From: Deltaproteobacteria bacterium
Lineage (GTDB): Bacteria; Bdellovibrionota_B; Oligoflexia; Oligoflexales; Bog-1112
DNA: 48,507 bases
Assembly (NCBI GenBank): GCA_023250635.1
Contig: JAHFAI010000009.1
Span: 1 to 48,507, forward strand
Direction: 5' to 3'
In this document: positions 32,928 to 41,333 of the stretch, one piece after another
Layout: every line of letters begins with the position of its first letter
Numbering within the stretch: position 1 is the first letter of the stretch
The notes under the pieces: generated by a model
Databases searched by the model: none
What the model was told of the DNA's origin: nothing
The model's input: the letters and a program-made list of their open reading frames with translations, nothing else
Made by a program: the position numbers and the translations under genes

Positions 32928-34082
32928 ATGTTTGCAAAAACCTATGCCAACAAAAAGGTCTTAATAACTGGCAACACCGGTTTTAAAGGAGCCTGGCTCA
33001 GCCTCTGGCTTAAGCAATTAGGCGCTTCTATTTGCGGCTATTCCCTCGATATTCCTACCTCGCCTTCACTCTATAGTTGTTTAAATCTAGCAAGCATCTG
33101 CAAGCAATATTTTGCTGACATCAAAGATGCCGATCACTTACGTCAGGTGATTCATCAGGAAAAGCCTGATTTTATTTTTCACCTAGCAGCCCAAGCAATC
33201 GTTGCTACTTCATATACCAATCCCACCGAAACTATACTTACTAACGCCATTGGCACTATGAATCTCTGTGAGGCTCTCCGCACTGTTACCCATCCGTGCG
33301 TAGTCTTAGTTATCACCAGCGACAAATGCTATGAAAATATTGAATCTCTCTGGGGTTACAAAGAAACCGACAATCTTGGCGGCAAAGATATCTATAGCGC
33401 CTCTAAGGCTGCAGCTGAAAATATTTTTCATGCCTACCATCATTCGTTTCTTAAAAAAATGCCTCATATTCGCCTTGCCTCGGCCCGTGCTGGCAATGTG
33501 ATTGGCGGAGGTGACTGGGCGGCAAATCGCATTATCGTTGACTGCGTTAAGGCCTGGAATCATCACGAAGCGGTAGTGATTCGCAACCCTCATGCAACTC
33601 GCCCCTGGCAACATGTTTTGGAACCGTTGAGCGCTTATCTGACCCTAGGGCAGCATCTCTTTACCTCAAAAACAAAAATTGCAAGTTGCGATGGTGAAGC
33701 CTTTAATTTTGGCCCCCGGGCCGAACAAAATCGCCAAGTTCATGAAGTCCTGGTCGATCTCTATGAGCACTGGGACAAAAAAATAACCGGCCCCTGCTTT
33801 AAAATTATCGCTGATCAGCAATTCTATGAGGCTGGCCTCCTCAAACTTAATTGTGACAAAGCACTCTACCATTTACAGTGGTCAGCCACCCTTGATTATC
33901 AAAAGACCATAGAATACGTGGGGTCTTGGTATAATAACTACTACTGCCATGCTAACAGCGATATGCTGACCTTTACCTTACAACAAATAACTGACTACGA
34001 AAAACAGCGCCACAAAACTCATCCGCATGAACAAAGGGTCACTTCAGCTATTCTTCAATCTCGGCCTGAAATAAGTCTCTAA
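32928..34082 (+). CDS. rfbG: CDP-glucose 4,6-dehydratase
   Basis: Converts CDP-glucose to CDP-4-dehydro-6-deoxy-D-glucose using bound NAD. Motifs are GNTGFKGAWLSLWL at 15-28 (specific for this enzyme group), HLAAQAIV at 85-92, ITSDKCYEN at 129-137 with S131, D132 and K133, and the YxxxK pair Y156/K160. GNVIGGGDWAANRII and RNPHATRPWQHVLEPL are characteristic of RfbG. At 384 residues it is slightly longer than usual. Its last 35 bases overlap the convergent polymerase-like gene. No RfbH dehydratase (C3 deoxygenase) is present, so the product should stay a 6-deoxyhexose. Confidence 0.93.
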   Translation: MFAKTYANKKVLITGNTGFKGAWLSLWLKQLGASICGYSLDIPTSPSLYSCLNLASICKQYFADIKDADHLRQVIHQEKPDFIFHLAAQAIVATSYTNPTETILTNAIGTMNLCEALRTVTHPCVVLVITSDKCYENIESLWGYKETDNLGGKDIYSASKAAAENIFHAYHHSFLKKMPHIRLASARAGNVIGGGDWAANRIIVDCVKAWNHHEAVVIRNPHATRPWQHVLEPLSAYLTLGQHLFTSKTKIASCDGEAFNFGPRAEQNRQVHEVLVDLYEHWDKKITGPCFKIIADQQFYEAGLLKLNCDKALYHLQWSATLDYQKTIEYVGSWYNNYYCHANSDMLTFTLQQITDYEKQRHKTHPHEQRVTSAILQSRPEISL

Positions 34083-35247
34083 AGCCTATAACACTCACAA
34101 AAACAATAAGCGGCACCAGTTTCGAGGTTACCAGACTATCACTAGTCAAAGAAAGCATAAAGAAAACAACAGCAAAGATACCAGAAACTCTCGCCGTCAA
34201 AACCACCACTCCTAAGAACATAAAAAGACCAATTAGTCCATACTCAGACAGCACCCGCAACGAATAACAATCGAAAGTACCGGGCTGTCCGTACAAGGAA
34301 ACATAACGCTGAAAATATCCAGGACCACTGCCAATCAGCACCAAGAAAAAACTGCTACTTTGCGACTCTATAAATTCTTTATACCTGATAAAATTTTCCC
34401 AACGCATCTCCAGGCTTCGTTCCTTAAAAATAATTGCTGGGTTAACCACAGCCAGAGAAAGCAATTCAAATAGTTTAATAATTTTTATCGATACATAATT
34501 TTTGGCGACAAGCGCAACCAGACAAACACTAACAACAACTGGGAAACTAAAGATCACCAAGCGCAAACCAACCAACATACCCAAAACAATCGCTGTCCGT
34601 GAAGAAGACAAAAGAAGATTGCAAAAAGTAACTAAAATAGCCAAGTAAAAGGCTCTCCCACCCCATTTATCCTTAAGCACAGACCTAAAACGAACCAGCA
34701 GACACAATAATAAAACAAAGTAAGCTCCCGCATCAAAACTGCCACGAAAAGTGCCGATAATGTTTTGGTTGAGAGGGTTGTCATAAATTAGGGAATTAAG
34801 GATAAAAAAAATTATTTGCAGCAAGGATACAATAATAAATTGTTCAAGTATGGCCTCTTTTCTAAAACGCTCGATCGCCAGAAAAAAAACCACCACATAG
34901 CTGCAATATTGTCCATAACGAAGCAAAAAAGACAGCTTTGGAAAATAGTCGCTATTAAGCGAAACCAGCAAGCATTGACCGACAAACAACAGAACCATCA
35001 AAAAGGAGAAAATCGCAAACTTATTCAACATATTTCGGCTAGAAGAGTCAAGCCAAAATGCAAAAAAAGCTCCCGGAGCTATGAGAAAATAGAGAAGATC
35101 AAAGATTTTTGGCTGCGACGAATTAACACCATGAAAAACAGTTATTTCAAAACTAAGCGGATAATATACGACTATAAAAGTTACTAACAATAGTAGAATT
35201 TGCTGCGCTGAATTCTGCCGATATAGCTGCTTAACAAGCGCGATCAA
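34048..35247 (-). CDS. O-antigen ligase/polymerase-like membrane protein
   Basis: A 399-residue polytopic inner-membrane protein with about 11 helices and the pattern of the WaaL/Wzy superfamily. The Arg-containing segment LSSSRTAIVLGMLVGL and a periplasmic loop with RWENFIRYKEF and GSGPGYF near residues 280-315 match the usual active-site loop region. It either joins repeat units into a polymer or transfers polymer to lipid A-core; sequence alone cannot tell. The region is AT-rich compared with the left half of the window, as is common for such loci. It starts with a four-base overlap (ATGA) with the upstream sugar transferase. Confidence 0.75.
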   Translation of the reverse strand: MIALVKQLYRQNSAQQILLLLVTFIVVYYPLSFEITVFHGVNSSQPKIFDLLYFLIAPGAFFAFWLDSSSRNMLNKFAIFSFLMVLLFVGQCLLVSLNSDYFPKLSFLLRYGQYCSYVVVFFLAIERFRKEAILEQFIIVSLLQIIFFILNSLIYDNPLNQNIIGTFRGSFDAGAYFVLLLCLLVRFRSVLKDKWGGRAFYLAILVTFCNLLLSSSRTAIVLGMLVGLRLVIFSFPVVVSVCLVALVAKNYVSIKIIKLFELLSLAVVNPAIIFKERSLEMRWENFIRYKEFIESQSSSFFLVLIGSGPGYFQRYVSLYGQPGTFDCYSLRVLSEYGLIGLFMFLGVVVLTARVSGIFAVVFFMLSLTSDSLVTSKLVPLIVFVSVIGFRDLFQAEIEE

Positions 35248-36731
35248 GGAAAAATCAACTTAAAAAAAGTTTTACAGATTATTCTAATATCGAGTACTAT
35301 GCCCTGATTCATCAAGTAGTAGAAATCGTAGCCGAGCTTTTTTTTGGTATCTTCAATGGTATGCATGGGGTAGTGCATGGAAAGTTGTGCATGTCCGGTA
35401 ATTCCTGGGTTGAATAAGTCGCGCAAATGATAGACCGGCATCTCCCCCTGCATTTGTTGCCCATATGCAATGGTTTCTGGCCTAACGCCGACAAAGGACA
35501 TTTCACCTTTTATAATATTGACCAGCTGTGGCAATTCATCGAGGTGCAAGGGGCGGATTATTTTTCCGACTAGGGTAAGGCGTTCATCATTTTTAGAGGT
35601 AACCAAAGGTTGAGTGGAGCTACTACCCGAATACTGATGCATAGTTCTAAATTTATACACATAAAAAAGTTTTGAATAACGACCAATCCGCGGTTGCACA
35701 AACAACACTGGCCCCCGGCTAGAGAGCTTAATAAACAAGGAAATTAAGATAATAAGTGGCAAAAAAATCACCAAGCAGCTGCAACTAAAAAGCAGATCAA
35801 AAATGCGCTTACTCGCCATAAAAAGGGCAGAAGGACGCAGCACCCCCATATGAAAGAGCCAGCGCTTGTCGATAAAATCAATGGGGATGTGCTCAAATAG
35901 ATAGGTATAAAACTCAAGTTCATCAGCAACAGTAATGCCCATTTCTGCGGCTGCTAAAGAAAAATCAACAAAATTTTCATGACGAGCAAAAGCTGAAGAA
36001 AGAATAATTGTTTTAGAATGATTCGCCTGAATCGCCGTGAGTAAGCGCTCAATATTATAGAGATCAACCTCTATGGGCAAACAGCGAAATCCTAGATGCT
36101 CGCGTTGGCAACGTTCCTGAATTTTGACAAGGAGAGCACTAGAGCCAAGGGTCGAAAGAATATAGGGATTCATCAACACATGCTGGCGCATCAATAATTT
36201 CAGGACAACAACCCCGACAAGCGAACTAGCAACACCATAAGCGACGCTCAAACGACCAAAAGCCGAATAAAATCCTAAATAGGTAATAGCAATGCTGAAG
36301 AAAAACGCACTCAACTGTGAGACACAGCTATTAATCCCTATAGTGCTAAACCTAAAACGCTTGGTAAATTCATAGCTACCCAAACCAATATTGGTAACCA
36401 CGGTGATAAGCGCATGAAGAATACCAATAAAAACGAGTTCACGCCCACCAACCAAAATATCATAGTGGGGACTGAGTAATATTCCCAGATAATAAGCAGC
36501 GATAGTAACCAAAAATTCAATGGCAATAATTTCTTTTGGGGAATGCTCCACCAAAATACTTCGCGCCGAAAAACTACGGCGATGTACTAAGGGCAATTCA
36601 ACTGCCATCCCCTGCTGCGACACACGCTTCTCTTTCTTGCTGCGAGGCTCAAAGTGAACTTTCGCAATCCCTAGTTTTTTTATCCTGATTCTATTGGAAG
36701 TAAGTATAATGCATTGGATGTATTCGGGCAA
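35244..36731 (-). CDS. polyprenyl-phosphate sugar-phosphate transferase (WbaP/WcaJ type)
   Basis: Initiates polysaccharide synthesis by moving a sugar phosphate from a nucleotide sugar to undecaprenyl phosphate. N-terminal membrane helices lie at about 66-85, 98-115, 138-158 and 164-182. A Rossmann-like CoA-binding segment follows, then the catalytic domain: KRIFDLLFS at 308-316, PVLFVQPRIGR at 341-351, YKFRTMH at 359-365, HLDELPQL and MSFVGVRPE. The start is uncertain. The longest reading uses TTG at 36731, only about nine bases after the predicted transcript start. ATG at 36608 is an alternative, although its purine run abuts the codon. It is coupled to the next gene by ATGA. Confidence 0.88.
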   Translation of the reverse strand: MPEYIQCIILTSNRIRIKKLGIAKVHFEPRSKKEKRVSQQGMAVELPLVHRRSFSARSILVEHSPKEIIAIEFLVTIAAYYLGILLSPHYDILVGGRELVFIGILHALITVVTNIGLGSYEFTKRFRFSTIGINSCVSQLSAFFFSIAITYLGFYSAFGRLSVAYGVASSLVGVVVLKLLMRQHVLMNPYILSTLGSSALLVKIQERCQREHLGFRCLPIEVDLYNIERLLTAIQANHSKTIILSSAFARHENFVDFSLAAAEMGITVADELEFYTYLFEHIPIDFIDKRWLFHMGVLRPSALFMASKRIFDLLFSCSCLVIFLPLIILISLFIKLSSRGPVLFVQPRIGRYSKLFYVYKFRTMHQYSGSSSTQPLVTSKNDERLTLVGKIIRPLHLDELPQLVNIIKGEMSFVGVRPETIAYGQQMQGEMPVYHLRDLFNPGITGHAQLSMHYPMHTIEDTKKKLGYDFYYLMNQGIVLDIRIICKTFFKLIFP

Positions 36732-36746
36732 GTATTTTCAGAGTAT

Positions 36747-36775
36747 ATTCTACCATAATATCTTACTGCTTTAAA
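36747..36775 (-). promoter_or_regulatory. candidate promoter of the sugar transferase gene
   Basis: On the minus strand TTTAAA at 36770-36775, a 17-base spacer and TAGAAT at 36747-36752. Transcription would begin near 36740, which argues for a translation start downstream of the TTG at 36731. Confidence 0.4.
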
Positions 36776-36812
36776 AACTTGTACCTTCTCTTTTCCTATG
36801 TAAGACTAAAAC

Positions 36813-36854
36813 TATACCCATCTTATTTTTGCAAACCAAACCCAGATGGGTATA
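36813..36854. promoter_or_regulatory. 11-bp inverted repeat in the leader of the Wzz-like gene
   Basis: TATACCCATCT at 36813-36823 is exactly inverted at 36844-36854 across a 20-base gap, ending 47 bases before the ATG at 36902. It could be a protein-binding site or an RNA stem in the leader. No JUMPstart/ops-like sequence was seen. Confidence 0.45.
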
Positions 36855-36901
36855 TAAGCATCCTTACTCAGCTTAAACAACAAGCACCAGGAACCAGATT
36901 A

Positions 36902-38092
36902 ATGGCCAAAATTTTTAGTAAATTCTGGACTTCTTCATGGAGGAACTTTATTTTTTTTACCTTAACCTCTCTAGGGTTGGGCAGCCTTTTTTATTCTTGT
37001 ACCTACAGAATTTTACCAGCGCGCTATTTAAGCACTATAGCGGCCACCATCGATCTCGATAGCCTACCGGCAATACGCGACCCAGAAAAAGTCTCCTCCG
37101 GCTTCAATTCTCTTTTTACTAACCCCAGCGAATTGAATCAGATTCTAAAAATTATATTTTTTGATCAAGAGCACAAAATTGATCGTTACAATCCTTTCCT
37201 TTTTATTGATGATTTTATTATCAAAGACAAATTCGATCGACGAATTTTTGATTTTGAATCTAACATGGAGAATTACATAATTAAAATCAATTTTCCAGCA
37301 AACGGATTCAAAAAAAATCTAGGCAAGAGAATTTTAGCTGGCATAAACGAAGTAGTGCGTTCTAAAAACAAAAGACATTCTTTGGCCAACGAAATTATTA
37401 GCAAAAAAAACCTAGAAATAAGCCTGAAAAATTTCAATGTTCGCTACCGAAATTTCAAAGAAATTAGTCCAGAATATGAAGCGATACAAATTTCAATTCG
37501 TTCAAACATATATCAGATAGAATACGAGTTGCGAAAACTCGCAAGCGACAGCCATCTTAAAATTGACTACTTAAGAGAAGCTAGCACCAACCATAAAAAC
37601 CAAGAAGTTAACGTCACAAATCTGGTTTTCACCAACGAACAAAACAATCTCATCAAACCACTTTCTCACGACATCAACCCTCTAATCGTCGAACCGACTC
37701 TGAAACTTCTATCTATTTTAAAAACTCACCAAATTCTTTCTGAAAAACAATTAGATGGATACTACAAAAGAATTAATGCCGAAACCACCCGCGGGATTAA
37801 TTTTAACGATGCGGTTACTGATAAAAAATCTATTCGCCTAGCCGCGATATACAATCTTAATCGTGCGGCAGTAGAATTTGCCACTCCGATAGATCGCAAC
37901 AAAGAATTCTTGCCTGAACTTGAACTCGATCAAGATTATTTCCAAGTTTCCTTAGAAAACGGCCTCATTGAACAGCCCCATTCCTATCGCAAAATTTATG
38001 GCATATTCTGTTTGATGAGCGGATTTTTTATAGTTGGAGCGTCTGCTCTACTGCTTAGAAAAAGACCCGCAAGGAAGAGGTCTAAGACCTAA
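36902..38092 (+). CDS. Wzz-like polysaccharide chain-length/co-polymerase protein (tentative)
   Basis: A 396-residue protein with one membrane helix near each end (16-33 and about 365-386) and a long Lys/Asn/Ile-rich periplasmic part between them. A short basic cytoplasmic tail (RKRPARKRSKT) follows. This two-helix layout beside a Wzy-like and an initiating transferase gene is that of Wzz proteins. The proline-rich motif typical before the second helix is not seen, so the family call rests on topology and context. The ATG at 36902 follows AGGA by nine bases; the longer frame to 36779 has no ribosome site. The last 45 bases overlap the convergent dehydrogenase gene. Confidence 0.5.
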   Translation: MAKIFSKFWTSSWRNFIFFTLTSLGLGSLFYSCTYRILPARYLSTIAATIDLDSLPAIRDPEKVSSGFNSLFTNPSELNQILKIIFFDQEHKIDRYNPFLFIDDFIIKDKFDRRIFDFESNMENYIIKINFPANGFKKNLGKRILAGINEVVRSKNKRHSLANEIISKKNLEISLKNFNVRYRNFKEISPEYEAIQISIRSNIYQIEYELRKLASDSHLKIDYLREASTNHKNQEVNVTNLVFTNEQNNLIKPLSHDINPLIVEPTLKLLSILKTHQILSEKQLDGYYKRINAETTRGINFNDAVTDKKSIRLAAIYNLNRAAVEFATPIDRNKEFLPELELDQDYFQVSLENGLIEQPHSYRKIYGIFCLMSGFFIVGASALLLRKRPARKRSKT

Positions 38093-39010
38093 ATATGTTT
38101 GTACCCAATGAATTGCGGCTCTTCCCATAGCCAGCACGGCTTCACGAGAGTTCCCCCCTATATGCGGGGTAAAATAAAAATTGTCGCCACAATATTTCGG
38201 AGGAATGAGCATCGGTTCCTCAGGAAAAACATCAGCCGCAAAACCCCCCAAACGCTTTTCTAGCACGGCCTGACAGACCGCGTCAAAATCGACAATCTCA
38301 CCTCGAGCAGTATTGATCACCAGAGCTCGAGGATTCGTTGCGGCTATTTCTCGCAGCCCATAGAACTGATAGGTAGAAGGTCCCAAAGGCAGATGAAACG
38401 AGATTATATCTGCATGCTTATAAAGCTCAAGCAGAGCAACAGCTTTAGCTCCACTCGCCCGAGCTTCAGCTGAACGATCGAGACAATCATGATAGAGGAG
38501 TTCGAGTCCCCAAGACTGCAAACAACTTGCTAATTCACCGCCAATAGCTCCAAAACCCACAATACCGGCGACCTTTCCGGCCAAAGAACTTCCTCCCTCT
38601 TTATGCCAGATACCACGTTTAAGCAGAGTGTTCGCACTCGCCATATTACGAAAATGCATCAGCATGAAACCCAGCACCAATTCGCATACCGCGCGTTTGT
38701 TCACCCCGGGGGTCCACCCCAAGCCGACTTTGTGCCGCCCCAAAGCTTCACCAGCGATTCCATCAAGTCCCACTCCGTATTTAGCTATATAACGCAGCTG
38801 AGGACAGCGCTCCAGCAGAGCTGCCGAAATTATCTCGCGACCAATAATAGCTACCTCGGCCGAACTTCTTTGCAAAAAATCGGCAAGACCATCCTCAGAA
38901 AAGTCCACGCCAGCCTCATTAAAAACCACCACTTGTTGGAGAGCTAAGAGTTCCTGACGCAATTCCTCATTGCGACAAAAACTAGGGGAGGCTACCGCGA
39001 TGTTTACCAT
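38048..39010 (-). CDS. D-isomer-specific 2-hydroxyacid dehydrogenase
   Basis: NAD-dependent oxidoreductase of the phosphoglycerate-dehydrogenase group, 320 residues. Marks are KYGVGLDGI (substrate side), the nucleotide motif GIVGFGAIGGELA, HLPLGPST, VINTARGEIVDF with the catalytic Arg, the Glu of VFPEEP, and FTPHIGGNSREAV with the catalytic His. No C-terminal ACT domain is present, so it is not a full-length serine-pathway SerA of the regulated type. The exact substrate is open. The G-rich ribosome site GGGGG precedes the ATG at 39010. It lies between the polysaccharide locus and a lipoprotein gene, 11 bases from the latter. Confidence 0.87.
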   Translation of the reverse strand: MVNIAVASPSFCRNEELRQELLALQQVVVFNEAGVDFSEDGLADFLQRSSAEVAIIGREIISAALLERCPQLRYIAKYGVGLDGIAGEALGRHKVGLGWTPGVNKRAVCELVLGFMLMHFRNMASANTLLKRGIWHKEGGSSLAGKVAGIVGFGAIGGELASCLQSWGLELLYHDCLDRSAEARASGAKAVALLELYKHADIISFHLPLGPSTYQFYGLREIAATNPRALVINTARGEIVDFDAVCQAVLEKRLGGFAADVFPEEPMLIPPKYCGDNFYFTPHIGGNSREAVLAMGRAAIHWVQTYLGLRPLPCGSFSKQ

Positions 39011-39021
39011 TAAGCCCCCGA

Positions 39022-40563
39022 CTAAAAAACGGCTATTTCTTGACGACGACGCAATTGGTCAAAATGCTGACGATTGCGCTTAGCAAGCCATTTGCTCATT
39101 TTCTCATTAATAATTTTGGCCTTATTTTCTGAGAGAAAATAGGAGACTTCCACCGTTTCTAAACCTCCCGGACGCACATTTACCGTCTGCTTTATTTGAC
39201 TGCGTCGACCATCAAAAGAGTTGGTGGTAAAATAACGGCTCAACACATAGCTGCCAGCAATCACCGTCAAGGTACTCGGTCCCTCGGCTTCAATATCAAA
39301 GGAATAGCCCACGTAAGGGTTGTGCAGCGCCTCTAAACGAACCAGCTCGGTGACATGCCCGGCTTGATGCTGGGCCTGGGGAACAAAGGTTATCTTACCA
39401 AGGTGCAACACAGTATCCCGAGCTGAAGCCTCAATATGATAGCGCAGCCCGCTAGACCCCTCTACCCCGAGGTAAATATCACCAGCAAAGTAGGGGATGG
39501 GCACATCGGTTATGCTTTCCAAAAACGGGTACTGTTCACCTTGACGATAGAGCGACACTTCTCGCTTTCCTAAACAATCCCATTCCCAGGGGGAACAGCC
39601 GCTTTCGACTAAGACACTGTGCAAAGGCACCTCGCTCACCTGCGCGCTCACTAGCTCAACCCCTTTAGAAACGCTTTCACCAACCAGACTGAGCTGCCCC
39701 TTGCCCGGCAAAACCGCATAGGTGGTATCCGGCAGGAGCACGTGCCCTCCCTCGTTAAATTCGACGTGAAAGGGACTACCCCTCACCTGGGTAAAGGTTT
39801 CGGCATTCCATCGCGGGGAGGTACTCAGACGCAAACCAGCAGCACTGATGCTCCGCTCTTCTCCAGCCTTCAAGTCAAGAGCGAGAGCACTGCCATTTAA
39901 GCCCACGACATAACTTCCGGGCAAAAGAAACTGCCGCCGCTGCATTTTTTGTCCCTGAGTAATTACCGCTAGGTTTTTAGTCGGAGAGACAAAGTACGGC
40001 ACTTCACCGCTTCCCATCCCCGGGTCGGCTGTTACCTGCAAACTAGCCAACGCTAAGGTGATCACTTGCGGCTCAGGAAGCTTCCCAGCCCCAGCCCCAG
40101 CTTTAAGGGGAATGCTGAGAGGGGTCATTCCCACCAGCAATTCTTCGGCCTGATCAATCAAGAAAAGCACATAGCGATTGTGTAATTGCTGGCGCAGATG
40201 GGATTTTTGATAACGACTGCACTGGATAGTAAAGAGGTCTCCCTCTTGGGGTGGCGTGGGGGGAAGAAAATTAATCATATGAGCCGAGAGCCTGCTTATC
40301 TCGCGGGGATAGATGGTCACCAATTGGTGAGAGCAATCCGCCAAAACTAAATAGCGCCCCGGGGGAAGAGGCACCTCTTTATTAAAAGCACCCGTATGCT
40401 GGGCTACGAACTGCAGGTTTTTGCCGCCAACAATATCGTAAATTTCGTAGGAACCCGCTTTGGGAGCCAGCACCTGTAAAAAACCCTGCTGCTCGCTATT
40501 CTGACAAGCGAGCACAAAGCAGGCAAACACCAGCAACAGCAGGCGATAAGTTGTCCACACCAT
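39022..40563 (-). CDS. lipoprotein of unknown function
   Basis: Not recognised. A 513-residue protein with a lipoprotein signal: basic and hydrophobic residues 6-19 and a lipobox VLAC with the lipidated C20. The mature part is rich in beta-type repeats: short strands ending in Gly-Ser turns, with similar phrases such as LPPGRYLVLADC, LLPGSYVVGLNG and VIAGSYVLSRY. These suggest several tandem beta-sandwich modules that use the same xxGxYxV core. The C-terminus is basic (KRNRQHFDQLRRRQE). The ATG at 40563 follows GGGAG by seven bases; the longer frame to 40653 would hide the signal. Probably outer-membrane anchored and transcribed ahead of the dehydrogenase gene. Confidence 0.75.
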   Translation of the reverse strand: MVWTTYRLLLLVFACFVLACQNSEQQGFLQVLAPKAGSYEIYDIVGGKNLQFVAQHTGAFNKEVPLPPGRYLVLADCSHQLVTIYPREISRLSAHMINFLPPTPPQEGDLFTIQCSRYQKSHLRQQLHNRYVLFLIDQAEELLVGMTPLSIPLKAGAGAGKLPEPQVITLALASLQVTADPGMGSGEVPYFVSPTKNLAVITQGQKMQRRQFLLPGSYVVGLNGSALALDLKAGEERSISAAGLRLSTSPRWNAETFTQVRGSPFHVEFNEGGHVLLPDTTYAVLPGKGQLSLVGESVSKGVELVSAQVSEVPLHSVLVESGCSPWEWDCLGKREVSLYRQGEQYPFLESITDVPIPYFAGDIYLGVEGSSGLRYHIEASARDTVLHLGKITFVPQAQHQAGHVTELVRLEALHNPYVGYSFDIEAEGPSTLTVIAGSYVLSRYFTTNSFDGRRSQIKQTVNVRPGGLETVEVSYFLSENKAKIINEKMSKWLAKRNRQHFDQLRRRQEIAVF

Positions 40564-40727
40564 GAGAAACTCCCTCAAAAAACAGCGTTGTTGCCTCAAT
40601 ATGGTCAGCAAGCCCCCTAAAAGCCCGGCGACTGAGCTTTCGTTATGGAACAACTGGTGCTAGTATGGGACGCATTCATGGCACCGGGGTGTTTTTTTGC
40701 ATAGGTCCTTATTTTTTAGGTTACATC

Positions 40728-41333
40728 ATGTCGAAACTTAATGTTGCCGCTGAACGCAAAGATCAAATAGTGCGAGCCACGGTCGAGTGTATCACCCAAT
40801 TTGGTTACCATAACTTTTCCATGCAAGATGTGGCAAAAATTGCTGGCGTCAGCAAGGGGATTATTCACTATTATTTTCTTAATAAAGACGATTTGATGCT
40901 CAGTGTTCTGGATCGGGTTGCAAGTGATATTGAGCAGTTGATCCATACCGATATGGATTCAAGCAATGATCCGCAAAAAAAATTAGAAATTTTTATCGCC
41001 ATCTGTCTCAATGTGGTACGTCGAACCAAGGAATATTACCAAGTTAATATGGATTTCTGGACACAGATTAACCAGAAAGAAGAAGTTCGCCTCATCATTG
41101 CCAAGCACTACGCCAAGTTTCGCGAGACCTGCGCTCGCGTAATCGAAGAGGGGATGAAAAAAAATCTTTTTCGCAAAGTCGACCCCCTCGCCTATAGTGC
41201 TTTTATAATCAGCGTAGTGGACGGTATTAGTCTGCAGTGGTTGTTCGAAAATTCTGCTTTTGATTATGATACCCTGGCTCGGCAAGTTACCGAGTTAATT
41301 ATTGAAGGATTACTACCGCGCAGCAAGGGATGA
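40728..41333 (+). CDS. TetR-family transcriptional regulator
   Basis: A 201-residue dimeric repressor type. The N-terminal helix-turn-helix reads FSMQDVAKIAGVSKGIIHYYF (about 29-49), followed by the usual KDDLMLSVLDRV. The C-terminal ligand domain has FIAICLNVVRRTKEYYQVN and FIISVVDGISLQWLFE, similar to regulators of fatty-acid and choline genes, but the ligand is unknown. The ATG at 40728 has TAGG nine bases upstream. It overlaps the next gene by four bases (ATGA), so it heads and probably controls the five-gene unit ending with etfA. The 164-base gap 40564-40727 to the divergent lipoprotein gene should hold the operator; no clear palindrome was found. Confidence 0.88.
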   Translation: MSKLNVAAERKDQIVRATVECITQFGYHNFSMQDVAKIAGVSKGIIHYYFLNKDDLMLSVLDRVASDIEQLIHTDMDSSNDPQKKLEIFIAICLNVVRRTKEYYQVNMDFWTQINQKEEVRLIIAKHYAKFRETCARVIEEGMKKNLFRKVDPLAYSAFIISVVDGISLQWLFENSAFDYDTLARQVTELIIEGLLPRSKG

